Assembly: GCA_963720885.1 (NCBI GenBank)
Contig: CAVRGW010000004.1
Coordinates: 1-64,000 of the forward strand
Source of the DNA: DATLLN01 sp963720885
GTDB taxonomy: Bacteria > Actinomycetota > Thermoleophilia > Gaiellales > JAICJC01
Direction of reading: 5' to 3'
DNA: 64,000 nt
In this document: positions 46,700 through 55,798 of the stretch, one piece after another
Layout of the letters: the number at the start of each line of letters is the position of its first letter
How positions within the stretch are numbered: the first letter of the stretch is position 1
Position numbers and translations under genes: made by a program
The notes under the pieces: model-generated
Told to the model about the DNA's origin: nothing
Database searches by the model: none
Seen by the model: the letters and a program-made list of their open reading frames with translations, nothing else

Positions 46700-46960
46700 T
46701 TGAGCTTCATCCTGACCTGTCCAAACTGCGGGCCCCGCCCGGTTGACGAGTTCGGCTACGGAGGCGAGGTGACGAACCGGGTCACCTCCTCCGAGGACGA
46801 GCGCGAGCTCTTCTCCTACCTCTACTTCCGGCGCAACGTCGCCGGCGATCAGCGCGAGTGGTGGTTCCACTCCAGCGGCTGTCGCGAATGGTTCCAGGCC
46901 GAGCGCAACACCGATCGCAACCAGGTGCTGCAGGTCGCGCGTCCGGGGGCGCTGCAGTGA
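46700..46960 (+). CDS. soxD: Sarcosine oxidase delta / N-methylglutamate dehydrogenase small subunit (SoxD / MgdB-like)
   Basis: 86 residues. ILTCPNCGPRPVDEFGYGGE is the SoxD zinc-binding motif, and WWFHSSGCREWFQ the second half with His and Cys ligands. This small subunit bridges the FAD and FMN subunits of the heterotetramer. TTG 46700 is chosen because SoxD proteins start just before CPNCG; AAGGTG lies 5 bases upstream. It overlaps soxA (GTGA). Confidence 0.85.
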   Translation: MSFILTCPNCGPRPVDEFGYGGEVTNRVTSSEDERELFSYLYFRRNVAGDQREWWFHSSGCREWFQAERNTDRNQVLQVARPGALQ

Positions 46961-49686
46961 GCCGGCTGAGCGAGCGCCGCGGCGAGCTGATCGACCGCGG
47001 CCGCACCATCACCTTCAGCTGGGAGGGTAAGACCTACAAGGGCCACAAGGGCGACACGATCGCCTCGGCCCTGTACGAGGCCGGCGTCCGCGTCTTCTCC
47101 CGATCGTTCAAGTACCATCGCCCGCGCGGGCTGATGTGCTGCTCCGGCCAGTGCCCGAACTGCCTGGTCGAGGTGGACGGCGAGCCCACCGTGCGCGCCT
47201 GCATGACGCCCATCGAGCAGGGCATGGAGGTCAACCACCTGAACGCGTGGCCGTCGCTCGAGCGCGACTTCCTGCACATGGTCGGCAAGGCGACGCCGTC
47301 GTTCGGCATGCAGGTCGGCTTCTACTACAAGACCTTCATTCGGCCCCGCCGGCTGTGGCCGTTCTACGAGAAGATCCTGCGCAACGCGGCTGGGCTCGGC
47401 CGGCTGGACGAGGAGCACCGTCGCACCGACCGGTACGAGAAGGTGCACCGCCACGTCGACGTGCTGGTGATCGGCGGCGGGCAGTCCGGGCTGGAGGCCG
47501 CCACCCAGGCGGCGTCCGAGGGCAAGCACACGGTCGTGATCGAGGAGGGCTTTGCGCTGGGCGGCCGTCTCGCCTATGGCACGGCCGACGAGATGCGCGA
47601 GCGCGACGCGCTGGTCGACGCGGCGCGCGCGGCCGGCGTCGAGTTCCTGCAGCCCGCGTACGCCGGCGGCGTCTACGAGGGGCTACTGGTGCCGGTGTTC
47701 CAGGGCAAGACGATGTACCGCTTCCGCGCCGCGGAGCTGGTGCTGGCCACGGGCTCGATCGAGCAGCCCCTGGTGTTCGGCAACAACGACCTGCCCGGCA
47801 TCATGCTGGGCGGCGCGGCGCGCCGGCTCGCCAATCAGTTCCGCATCGCCCCGGGCGGCCAGGCCGTCGTCGTCACGTCGGGCGATGAGGGCATCGTCGC
47901 CGCCAGTGACCTTGCCGCGGCCGGAGTCGAGGTGGTCGCGGTCGCCGACTCGCGCGACGTCGAGACCGACGTCCGGCTTTCGGACGCGGGAATCGAGCAC
48001 CTGACGGGCTTCACGCCCGTGCGGGCCAAGGGTTCGAAGCACGTTACCGGCGTCGTCGTCGCCAGGGACGGCGAGGAGCGCACATTCGGCTGCGACCTGC
48101 TGGTGGTGTCCGGGCGCAGCGCCGGCGCCTACGGCTTCCTCTCGCAGGCCGGCGGCAGCATCCGCTACGACCGCGAGCAGGGTCGCTACGTCCCGGACGT
48201 GGTGCCGGAGGGCGTGCGGGTGGTCGGCGAGCTGGCCGGCGCCGCGGCGGCCGGCGGCGCCGTGCCGGCCAAGGCGAAGGACTCGGGCTGCAAGCAGTTC
48301 GTCTGCTTCTGCGAGGACGTCACCACCAAGGACGTCAACCTGTCGGTCAGCGAGGGGTTCGCGTCGCTGGAGCTGTCCAAGCGCTACACCACGGTCACCA
48401 TGGGGCCGTGCCAGGGCCGGATGTGCCACCGGAACTCCGGCCTGGTGATCGCCGACGAACTGGGCGTCGACCCCGAGGAGCAGCGGGTCGGCGTGACCAC
48501 GGCGCGGCCGCCGCACAACCCGACCAGCTTCTCGCTGCTGGCCGCCCGCGGGTACGAGCCGGTGAAGCGCACGAGCACGCACCACTGGCATGCGGAGCAC
48601 GGCGGCAAGATGCTGTGGGCCGGCGACTGGAAGCGGCCGTACGACTACGGCGACGCCGGCTCCGAGGTGGCCGCGGTGCATGACTCGCTCGGGCTGATCG
48701 ACGTCTCCACGCTGGGCAAGATGATCGTCCGCGGGCCCGACGCCGCCGCCTTCCTGGAGCGGATCTACCCGAATCGCTTCGGCGACATGAAGCTGGCGCG
48801 CGTCCGCTACGGCATCGTCTGCGGGGACGACGGGTCGGTGCTGGACGACGGCACCGTGGCCCGCGTGTCCGAGGACGAGTACTACGTGACGACCACCTCG
48901 TCGGGTGCGGGCGGCATGGAGCAGTGGTTCACCTGGTGGAACGCGGTCTGGGGGATGGACGTCGAGATCGTCAACGTCACCTCCGCGGTGGCGGCGTTCA
49001 ATCTGGCGGGGCCGAAGGCGCGCGAGGCGCTGGCGCCGCTGACGGCGTTCGACCTCTCGAACGAGGCGTTCCCGTACCTGGGCGCCGGCCACGCCGAGAT
49101 CGCGGGTGTGCCCTGCCTGCTGCTGCGGATCGGCTTCGTGGGCGAACTCGGCTACGAGATCCATCTGCCGACGGCCGCCGGCGAGTACCTGTGGGACGCG
49201 CTGATGGATGCCGGGGCGGAGCACGACGTCCGGCCGTTCGGCCTCGAGCCGCAGCGGGTGCTGCGCCTCGAGAAGATGCACGTGATCGTCGGCCAGGACA
49301 CGAACGCCGAGTCCAACCCGTTCGAGGCCGCCATGCCGTGGATCGTCAAGCTGGACAAGGAGAGCGACTGGATCGGCCGCTACCAGCTCGAGTATCTGAA
49401 CCGGCGCGGAAACCGCAACGAGCTGGTCGGCTTCGTGTGCGACAACGGCAAGACGCCGGTCGAGGGCTCGCAGGTGATCGGCGCCGACGGCGATCCCGCG
49501 GGCCGGATCACCAGCTCCCGCTTCTCGAAGCGGCTGGGCCGGGCGATCGGCATCGCCTGGGTGCCGGTGGCGTCCTCCGAGGAGGGGACGCGGATCGACA
49601 TCTCCGACCCGACCGGCGCCAGGATCCCGGCGGTCGTCACGCACAAGGCCTTCTACGACCCGGATGGAGAGAGGTTGCGCTCATGA
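46957..49686 (+). CDS. soxA: Sarcosine oxidase alpha / N-methylglutamate dehydrogenase subunit (SoxA / MgdC-like)
   Basis: 909 residues. An N-terminal 2Fe-2S-like domain (SFKYHRPRGLMCCSGQCPNCLV), a pyridine-nucleotide domain (VDVLVIGGGQSGLEAATQAAS), a BFD-like Cys cluster (FVCFCEDVT ... MGPCQGRMCHRNS), and a C-terminal GcvT domain (GELGYEIHLPTAAGEY). It binds NAD and THF, and collects the methylene group. It is co-translated with SoxD (overlap) and SoxG (ATGA overlap). Confidence 0.9.
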   Translation: MSRLSERRGELIDRGRTITFSWEGKTYKGHKGDTIASALYEAGVRVFSRSFKYHRPRGLMCCSGQCPNCLVEVDGEPTVRACMTPIEQGMEVNHLNAWPSLERDFLHMVGKATPSFGMQVGFYYKTFIRPRRLWPFYEKILRNAAGLGRLDEEHRRTDRYEKVHRHVDVLVIGGGQSGLEAATQAASEGKHTVVIEEGFALGGRLAYGTADEMRERDALVDAARAAGVEFLQPAYAGGVYEGLLVPVFQGKTMYRFRAAELVLATGSIEQPLVFGNNDLPGIMLGGAARRLANQFRIAPGGQAVVVTSGDEGIVAASDLAAAGVEVVAVADSRDVETDVRLSDAGIEHLTGFTPVRAKGSKHVTGVVVARDGEERTFGCDLLVVSGRSAGAYGFLSQAGGSIRYDREQGRYVPDVVPEGVRVVGELAGAAAAGGAVPAKAKDSGCKQFVCFCEDVTTKDVNLSVSEGFASLELSKRYTTVTMGPCQGRMCHRNSGLVIADELGVDPEEQRVGVTTARPPHNPTSFSLLAARGYEPVKRTSTHHWHAEHGGKMLWAGDWKRPYDYGDAGSEVAAVHDSLGLIDVSTLGKMIVRGPDAAAFLERIYPNRFGDMKLARVRYGIVCGDDGSVLDDGTVARVSEDEYYVTTTSSGAGGMEQWFTWWNAVWGMDVEIVNVTSAVAAFNLAGPKAREALAPLTAFDLSNEAFPYLGAGHAEIAGVPCLLLRIGFVGELGYEIHLPTAAGEYLWDALMDAGAEHDVRPFGLEPQRVLRLEKMHVIVGQDTNAESNPFEAAMPWIVKLDKESDWIGRYQLEYLNRRGNRNELVGFVCDNGKTPVEGSQVIGADGDPAGRITSSRFSKRLGRAIGIAWVPVASSEEGTRIDISDPTGARIPAVVTHKAFYDPDGERLRS

Positions 49687-50351
49687 GCGACTCGTTCGCG
49701 TTCCTGTCGCCCGCCGCGGTGCGGTCCACGGACGGCCACCGGCCGCTGCTGCGCACCCCGATCGAGCGAAGCCACATCGCGGCCGGCGCCACGATCGAGG
49801 AGGCCGGCGGCTGGCGGATCGCCCGCTACGACGTCGAGCCGGGCGAAGCGTGGCTGGCCGACGTGTCCCACACCGGCAAGCTGGACGTCCGCGGCGACGC
49901 GGCGCGCGTCGACGAGCTGACGGGGGGCGCCGACCTGGGCGCCGCCAGCCACCACGACGGCGTCTGGACGCTGCGCATCTCGCCGACCCACGCCGCCGTG
50001 ATCTGCCCGTTCGAGCGCGTCACCGACCTCAGCGAGCGGATCGGCGCGGGCGTGACCGACATGACGTGCGGCTGGGCGGCGTTCACGCTCGGCGGCCCCG
50101 CCATGCGCGAGGTGTTCATGCGCTCGTCGAGCCTCGACGTCCGCGAGAGCCGGTTCCCGGGCGGCCGCTGCATGGCCGGGTCGGTGATGCGGGCGGGGAC
50201 GATCCTGCTCAACGAGGGCGACCGCTTCCGCATGCTGGTCAACTGGGAGCTCGGCGAGTATTTCTGGGATGCGATCCTGGACGCCGGAGTGAACTTCGGG
50301 ATCGCGCCGGTCTCCGCGAGCGTTGCGCTGCGCGAGGGGGTGGCCGTCTGA
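49683..50351 (+). CDS. soxG: Sarcosine oxidase gamma subunit-like (SoxG / MgdD-like)
   Basis: 222 residues. Resembles the GcvT-like small subunit SoxG: SFAFLSPAAVRSTDGHRPLLRTPIERSHI at the N-terminus, then DLSERIGAGVTDMTCGWAAFTLGGPAMREVF. ATG 49683 overlaps the soxA stop. The stop overlaps the soxB start by one base (TGATG). Confidence 0.78.
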   Translation: MSDSFAFLSPAAVRSTDGHRPLLRTPIERSHIAAGATIEEAGGWRIARYDVEPGEAWLADVSHTGKLDVRGDAARVDELTGGADLGAASHHDGVWTLRISPTHAAVICPFERVTDLSERIGAGVTDMTCGWAAFTLGGPAMREVFMRSSSLDVRESRFPGGRCMAGSVMRAGTILLNEGDRFRMLVNWELGEYFWDAILDAGVNFGIAPVSASVALREGVAV

Positions 50352-51562
50352 TGCTGGGTCTGTTGCGAAAGCACAAGTACTTCCGCTCGCACGACCTCAA
50401 GTCGAGCTACGACGTCGTCATCATCGGCGCCGGAGCACATGGCCTGGCCACGGCCTATTACCTGGCCAAGCGCCACGGGCTGAAGCGGATCGCGGTGCTC
50501 GACAAGAGCTACATGGGCGCCGGCGCCTCCGGACGCAACACCACCATCATCCGCTCCAACTATCTGACCGCGGAGGGGGCGAGGTTCTACGAGGAGAGCG
50601 TCAAGATCTACGAGTCGCTGTCCCAGGACCTCGACTTCAACATGCTGTTCAGCCAGCATGGGCACCTGACGCTGGCCCACTCCGACCGGTCGCTGAACAC
50701 GATGATGGAGCGCGCCGAGGTGAACCGGCTGGTGGGCGTCGACTCGCGCGTCGTCTACCCGGACGAGGTCAAGGAGCTGTGCCCGCAGCTCGATACGTCC
50801 GATCACCCGACGTTCCCGATCCTGGGCGCGCTGTACCACCCGCCCGGCGGCGTGATCCGCCATGACGCCGTGGTCTGGGGCTACGGCAAGGAGGCCGACA
50901 AGCTCGGCGTCGAGATCCACCAGTACACCGAGGTGACGGGGATCAACGTCGAGAACGGCCGGGTCACCGGCGTCGAGACCAACCGTGGCACGATCGCCTG
51001 CGGCACGGTCATCTCGTGCGTCGCCGGCTGGAGCACCCTGACCTGCGACATGGTCGGAGTGCCGCTGCCGCTGACCACCCACATCCTGCAGGCCTGCGTC
51101 ACCGAGCCGGTGAAGCCGCTGCTGGACAAGATCATCGTGTCCGGCACGCTGCACATCTACATCAGCCAGTCCGACCGCGGCGAGTTCGTGATGGGCTCGG
51201 AGATCGAGCCGTACTCGGGCTACTCGCCGATCTCGACGTTCCGGTTCATCGAGGACCTGGCGATGCACATGATCGAGCTGTTGCCGATGCTCGGCCACGC
51301 CAAGATCCTGCGGCAGTGGACGGGCCTGTGCGACGTCTCGCCCGACTACTCGCCGATCATGGGGCTGACCGAGGTGGACGGCTTCATCATCGACGCCGGC
51401 TGGGGCACCTACGGCTTCAAGGCCTCTCCGATCGTCGGTCGCACGATCGCCGACCTGGTCGGCACCGGCACCACCCCCGATCTGATCCATCCCTTCCGGC
51501 TGGCCCGCTTCTACGAGGACGAGCTCGTCTCCGAGCGCGGCGCCGCCGCAGTCAGTCACTGA
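50351..51562 (+). CDS. soxB: Sarcosine oxidase beta / N-methylglutamate dehydrogenase FAD subunit (SoxB / MgdA-like)
   Basis: 403 residues. It shows the typical SoxB N-terminus: DVVIIGAGAHGLATAYYLAKRHG, then GAGASGRNTTIIRSNYL. The C-terminal GFIIDAGWGTYGFKASPIVG closes the FAD fold. It oxidises the N-methyl amine; FMN is usually bound on a His of this subunit. Placing soxB last, after D, A and G, differs from the classical soxBDAG order. It is followed 10 bases later by formate-THF ligase. Confidence 0.9.
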   Translation: MLGLLRKHKYFRSHDLKSSYDVVIIGAGAHGLATAYYLAKRHGLKRIAVLDKSYMGAGASGRNTTIIRSNYLTAEGARFYEESVKIYESLSQDLDFNMLFSQHGHLTLAHSDRSLNTMMERAEVNRLVGVDSRVVYPDEVKELCPQLDTSDHPTFPILGALYHPPGGVIRHDAVVWGYGKEADKLGVEIHQYTEVTGINVENGRVTGVETNRGTIACGTVISCVAGWSTLTCDMVGVPLPLTTHILQACVTEPVKPLLDKIIVSGTLHIYISQSDRGEFVMGSEIEPYSGYSPISTFRFIEDLAMHMIELLPMLGHAKILRQWTGLCDVSPDYSPIMGLTEVDGFIIDAGWGTYGFKASPIVGRTIADLVGTGTTPDLIHPFRLARFYEDELVSERGAAAVSH

Positions 51563-51572
51563 GGAAAGGCAC

Positions 51573-53255
51573 ATGACCACGATGACGATGAAGAGCAGCC
51601 TGGAGATCGCGCAGGAAGCAACGCTCCGGCCGGTGATGGACATCGCCAGGGAGATCGGCCTGGAAGAGGACGAGGTCGACCTGTACGGGCGGTACAAGGC
51701 CAAGATCAGCCTGGGCGCGATCGACCGCCTGGCCGGCGCGCCGGACGCGAAGATCGTCTGCGTGTCGGCGATCACGCCGACCAAGGCGGGCGAGGGCAAG
51801 ACCACCACGTCCGTGTCGCTGACCCAGGGACTGGGCCACATCGGCAAGCGCCCCGTGCTGTGCCTGCGCGAGCCGTCGCTCGGCCCGATCTTCGGGATCA
51901 AGGGCGGCGCGGCGGGCGGCGGCTACACACAGGTCGTTCCGATGGAGGATCTGAACCTCCACTTCACGGGCGACTTCCACGCCGTTGCCGCAGCGAACAA
52001 CATGCTCGCCGCGTTCATCGATCGTCACATCTTCTACGGCAACGAGTGCCGGATCGCCCCGCATGGCGTCGCCTGGCGGCGGGCCGTGGACATGAACGAC
52101 CGCAACCTGCGCAACATCGTCAGCGGCCTCGGCGGCCCGACCCACGGGATCCCCCGCGAGACCGGCTTCGACATCGTCGCCGCTTCCGAGGTGATGGCGA
52201 TCATGGGTATGGCCACCTCGCTGCAGGACCTGCGCAAGCGGGTCGGGTCGATCACTGTCGCCTACGACCTCGACGGCAATCCGGTCACCGCCGAGCAGAT
52301 GGGCTGCGCCGGCGCGATGACGGTGCTGCTCAAGGACGCGCTCAAGCCGAACCTGATCCAGACGCTCGAGGGCCAGCCCTGCTTCATGCACATCGGCCCG
52401 TTCGGCAACATCGCGCACGGCAATAGCTCGATCGTGGCGGACCTGCTGGGCAAGAAGGTGGGCGACTATCTGATCACCGAGGCCGGCTTCGGCTCCGACC
52501 TGGGCATGGAGAAGTTCATGGACATCGTCTGCCGCGCGGGCGGGTTCGGCCCGAATGCGGTGGTGATGGTGGCAACGGCCAAGGCGCTCAAGCACCACGG
52601 CGGCAACCTCGAGGCGACCGGCGCCGAGGGCCTGAAGGCGATCGAGGAGGGTTCGAAGAACCTCGAGCGCCACATCCTGAACGCCAAGGAGTTCGGCGTC
52701 CCCTGCGTCGTCGCCGCGAACCGCTTCCCGACCGACACGGACGAGGAGGTGGCGCTGGTGCAGAAGCTGGCGATGGAGTACGGCGCCCACGCGGCCGTGC
52801 TCAACGAGGGCTTCGGCCGCGGCGGCGAGGGCGCGGCCGAGATGGCCGAGGCGGTCGCCGACGCCTGCGAGCAGCCGAACAGCTTCCACTTCGTCTACGA
52901 GGACTCGGATCCGATCGACGTCAAGATCGAGAAGATCGCGACCAAGATCTACCGGGCGGAGGGCGTCGACTTCCTGCCGGCGGCCCGGCAGAAGATCGAC
53001 CAGTTCACCAAGGACGGCCTCACCGGCCTGTCGATCTGCATGGCGAAGACGCACCTCTCTCTGTCCGCGGACGCGGCGCTGACCAACGCGCCGACCGGAT
53101 ACCGGATCCCGGTGCGGGACATCCGCCCGTACACCGGTGCCGGGTTCCTGACGGCGCTCTGCGGCGACATCATGCAGATGCCGGGGCTGGGTAAGACACC
53201 TGCCGGATTCAACGTCGACATCGACAAGGACGGCAAGACTGTCGGACTCTTCTAG
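51573..53255 (+). CDS. fhs: Formate-tetrahydrofolate ligase
   Basis: 560 residues. ATP-dependent ligation of formate and THF to 10-formyl-THF (reversible, yielding ATP in the other direction). The P-loop is TPTKAGEGKTTTSVSLTQGL and the next motif is FGIKGGAAGGGYTQVVPMEDLNLHFTGDFHA, both diagnostic. Its place after soxB and before fchA suggests it removes the C1 unit from demethylation as formate or feeds formyl-THF to the purine genes downstream. Confidence 0.96.
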   Translation: MTTMTMKSSLEIAQEATLRPVMDIAREIGLEEDEVDLYGRYKAKISLGAIDRLAGAPDAKIVCVSAITPTKAGEGKTTTSVSLTQGLGHIGKRPVLCLREPSLGPIFGIKGGAAGGGYTQVVPMEDLNLHFTGDFHAVAAANNMLAAFIDRHIFYGNECRIAPHGVAWRRAVDMNDRNLRNIVSGLGGPTHGIPRETGFDIVAASEVMAIMGMATSLQDLRKRVGSITVAYDLDGNPVTAEQMGCAGAMTVLLKDALKPNLIQTLEGQPCFMHIGPFGNIAHGNSSIVADLLGKKVGDYLITEAGFGSDLGMEKFMDIVCRAGGFGPNAVVMVATAKALKHHGGNLEATGAEGLKAIEEGSKNLERHILNAKEFGVPCVVAANRFPTDTDEEVALVQKLAMEYGAHAAVLNEGFGRGGEGAAEMAEAVADACEQPNSFHFVYEDSDPIDVKIEKIATKIYRAEGVDFLPAARQKIDQFTKDGLTGLSICMAKTHLSLSADAALTNAPTGYRIPVRDIRPYTGAGFLTALCGDIMQMPGLGKTPAGFNVDIDKDGKTVGLF

Positions 53256-53298
53256 CGACCCCTACCTGTCGCGCTCGGTCGCCGATCTGCTGGACGAC

Positions 53299-53838
53299 AT
53301 GGCCGACCGGACGCCGGCGCCCGGCGGCGGCGCGGCGGCGGCGCTGACGTGCGCGATGGGTGCGGCGCTGGTCGAGATGGCGACGTCGTTCGGCTCGGCC
53401 CATGGGTTGGACCGCGTGCGCGCACGGGCGCACGAGATCCGCGAGGAGGTGTCGCTGCTCGCGCACGCGGACGGCGTCGCGTACGGCCACGTGCTGGATG
53501 CGCTGCGCGCGTCGGGCGACGAGCGCCACCGGCAGCTGGACGGCGCGGTGTCGGAGGCGATCGCCGTGCCGATGCGCGTGCTCGAGCTGGCGTCGGAGGT
53601 GGCCACTCTGGCGGCCGACGTTGCCGAGACCGGCAACAGGAACCTCGAGGGCGACGCCCTGGCCGGCTCGCTGCTGGCCGAGGCGGCGGCCCGCTCGGCC
53701 GCGACGCTGGCGCAGATGAACGTCAGCATGCTCTCGCGCGGGTCGATCGCCGACGCGCAGCTCGAGAAGCTGCGCCCGGCCCTGGCGCGGGCCACCCGCG
53801 CGCGGGAGCGCGCGGTCGAGGCCTACGCCGCCATCTAG
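53299..53838 (+). CDS. fchA: Formimidoyltetrahydrofolate cyclodeaminase/methenyl-THF cyclohydrolase, FchA-like
   Basis: 179 residues from ATG 53299. PAPGGGAAAALTCAMGAALVEM is the family N-terminal signature. FchA converts methenyl-THF to formyl-THF. The conserved N-terminus (YLSRSVADLLDDM) continues in frame before this ATG, back to about 53239, where only CTG is available as start (inside the fhs stop region). The true protein is therefore probably 20 residues longer, or the start has been lost by a base error. A methylene-THF dehydrogenase is not in the window. Confidence 0.82.
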   Translation: MADRTPAPGGGAAAALTCAMGAALVEMATSFGSAHGLDRVRARAHEIREEVSLLAHADGVAYGHVLDALRASGDERHRQLDGAVSEAIAVPMRVLELASEVATLAADVAETGNRNLEGDALAGSLLAEAAARSAATLAQMNVSMLSRGSIADAQLEKLRPALARATRARERAVEAYAAI

Positions 53839-53839
53839 G

Positions 53840-55747
53840 TCACAGGTACTTCTTGAACCAGCCGAGGATGCGCTCGGCGCGGTCGATGCGCCGGTCAGGG
53901 CGCGCCAGGTAGCGCATCCCATGCGAGCTCTCCGGGAAGAGCACGTACTCCACCTCGCGCTCGAGCGCCCGCAGGGCGACGAACAGCTGCTCGTTGTCGG
54001 ACGGCGGGCAGCGCAGGTCGGCCTCGCCCTGGAGGATCAAGAGCGGCGTGGTGATGTTCACGACGTTGCGCAGCGGGGACTGCCGCCACAGGCTGTCGAT
54101 GCCCTCCGGCGTCAGCGTCGTCCCCAGGCCCTCTGACTCGTTGTACATCACGCCGAAGTCGCAGTTCGCGAACGCCGCGACCTGGTTGGCGACGCCGTTC
54201 GAGGAGACAGCGGCGGCGAACCGGTCGCTGGTGCCGACCAGCCAGTTGACCATGAAGCCGCCGTACGAGTTGCCGTAGCAGCCGAGCCGCTTGGGATCGG
54301 ACAGGCCGGCCTTGACCAGGTGGTTCAGCACCGCATGGCAGTCGGCGGCGTCGACGCCACCCCAGTCGCCGAGCAACGGGGCGATCCAGTCGCGGCCGCG
54401 GTTGTACGAGCCGCGGATGTTCGGCCGGACGACGCGGTAGCCGGCGGACGCCCACATCTTCGTGTCGTGGTTCGGCGAGCGGTTCCAGGCCCACGTCGGG
54501 CCGCCGTGGATCTCGAGGATCGTCGGCAGCGGCCGCTTGCGCGCGTTCGGCGGCGACAGCACGAACGCCTGGATCTTGCCGCCCGGACCGCGGATCTCGA
54601 GCTCCTCCTGCGCGGGCTGCGCCCGGCCGCGCGACCACGCCTGGCCGCTGCGCGTCAGCTGCCGCGGCGCCACCCCTGGCTCGACCGCGTACACGTCCGG
54701 ATCGCTGACAGCGCCCAGCGTCATCAGCGCGACCGTGTTGCCGCCGCCCTCCGAGACCGCCTGCACGCCGGGGCCGAGCGCGGGATCGACCAGCGGCGGG
54801 CCGATGCCCTCGTCGGTCACGCGGAACGGGATCTCGTTGCCATCGTCGTGGACGATCGTCAGCCGCTCGTCGGTGGTGACGCCCTCGCCGGCGAAGCGGT
54901 CGAGCTCGGCGGTCAGCGGGACGGCCGTGCCGTTGCGCTCGACGCGGTAGAGCACCTGCGGGTCGTCCGACATGGCCGGGTGGCGCATCACGGCGACGCA
55001 CACCGGCGTGCCGTCGGCGTCGAACGAGGCGCGCACCGCGTGGCCGGGGAGCTTCGAGCGGACGCGGACGCGCCGGCTGCGGACGTCGACGACGTGCAGC
55101 TGGGCCAGGGGATCGATGTCGCGGCGCTCCCCGCGGTCGGCGAGAAAGCCGATCTGCGTACCGTCGGGATGCGGGGTGACGCACGACGCAAACCAGGGAC
55201 CCTCGGTCAGCCGCCGCGCGCGTCCGCTCAGCTGCACCAGGTGGACGTGCGTCGGGTGGTCGAGCAGCCCGTCGTCGTCCGACCGCCAGTCGACCCGGCG
55301 CAGCACGCGGGCCGTGGCGGTGCCCTTCTCGCGCTCGCCCACCAGGACGTGCGACTCGCCGTCGGTGGCGATCACCGCGACGGCGCGCCCGTTCGGCATC
55401 CATTCGAACTCGGTGACTCCGCGCTTGAACTCGGTCAGCCGCGTCGCGTCGCCGCCCTCCATCGGCAGCAGCCACACCTGCGTGATCTCGTTCTCGCGGT
55501 CGGACGTGAACGCCAGCGTCGCGCCGTCGGGCGAGAAGCGGGGCCGGCCGTCGGTCCACGCGCCGCCGGTCAGCCGGCGGGCGCGCCCGCCGCGGTAGGG
55601 GACGATCCACAGGCCGGTGCGGTCGGCGCCCTCGACGACGGTGCGCTCGGCATACACGACCTGCCGGCCGTCGGGGGACACCGCGATCTCGCCGATCAGG
55701 CGTTGTCGCAGCAGATCCTTCGGAGTGAGGCGGTTGGTGGTGGGCAT
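53840..55747 (-). CDS. S9 family serine peptidase (prolyl oligopeptidase/acylaminoacyl peptidase type)
   Basis: 635 residues. An N-terminal beta-propeller of TolB-like repeats (VSPDGRQVVYAE, RFSPDGATLAFTS) covers the C-terminal alpha/beta-hydrolase domain. Catalytic Ser is in YGNSYGGFMVNW, Asp in QGEADLRCP, His in ESSHGM. EIHGGPTWAW is the conserved loop. No signal peptide, so cytoplasmic. It starts 51 bases from the divergent purD. Confidence 0.9.
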   Translation of the reverse strand: MPTTNRLTPKDLLRQRLIGEIAVSPDGRQVVYAERTVVEGADRTGLWIVPYRGGRARRLTGGAWTDGRPRFSPDGATLAFTSDRENEITQVWLLPMEGGDATRLTEFKRGVTEFEWMPNGRAVAVIATDGESHVLVGEREKGTATARVLRRVDWRSDDDGLLDHPTHVHLVQLSGRARRLTEGPWFASCVTPHPDGTQIGFLADRGERRDIDPLAQLHVVDVRSRRVRVRSKLPGHAVRASFDADGTPVCVAVMRHPAMSDDPQVLYRVERNGTAVPLTAELDRFAGEGVTTDERLTIVHDDGNEIPFRVTDEGIGPPLVDPALGPGVQAVSEGGGNTVALMTLGAVSDPDVYAVEPGVAPRQLTRSGQAWSRGRAQPAQEELEIRGPGGKIQAFVLSPPNARKRPLPTILEIHGGPTWAWNRSPNHDTKMWASAGYRVVRPNIRGSYNRGRDWIAPLLGDWGGVDAADCHAVLNHLVKAGLSDPKRLGCYGNSYGGFMVNWLVGTSDRFAAAVSSNGVANQVAAFANCDFGVMYNESEGLGTTLTPEGIDSLWRQSPLRNVVNITTPLLILQGEADLRCPPSDNEQLFVALRALEREVEYVLFPESSHGMRYLARPDRRIDRAERILGWFKKYL

Positions 55748-55780
55748 TCGCGGAGTATCCCGGATCGCGGCCCGACTCGA

Positions 55781-55786
55781 TACACT
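55781..55786 (+). promoter_or_regulatory. -10 box (TACACT) of the purD promoter
   Basis: TACACT lies 12 nt before ATG 55799 in the 51-base gap to the S9 peptidase gene. No -35 or Shine-Dalgarno is obvious. Confidence 0.35.
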
Positions 55787-55798
55787 CGGGACGTCTCG

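Noticed and set aside
43076..46870. A very long minus-strand frame (over 1200 codons) opposite the regulator and gmaS-like gene
   Set aside because: It is the antisense shadow of real genes in high-GC DNA. The translation has no domains and is full of Arg, Gly and Val repeats.
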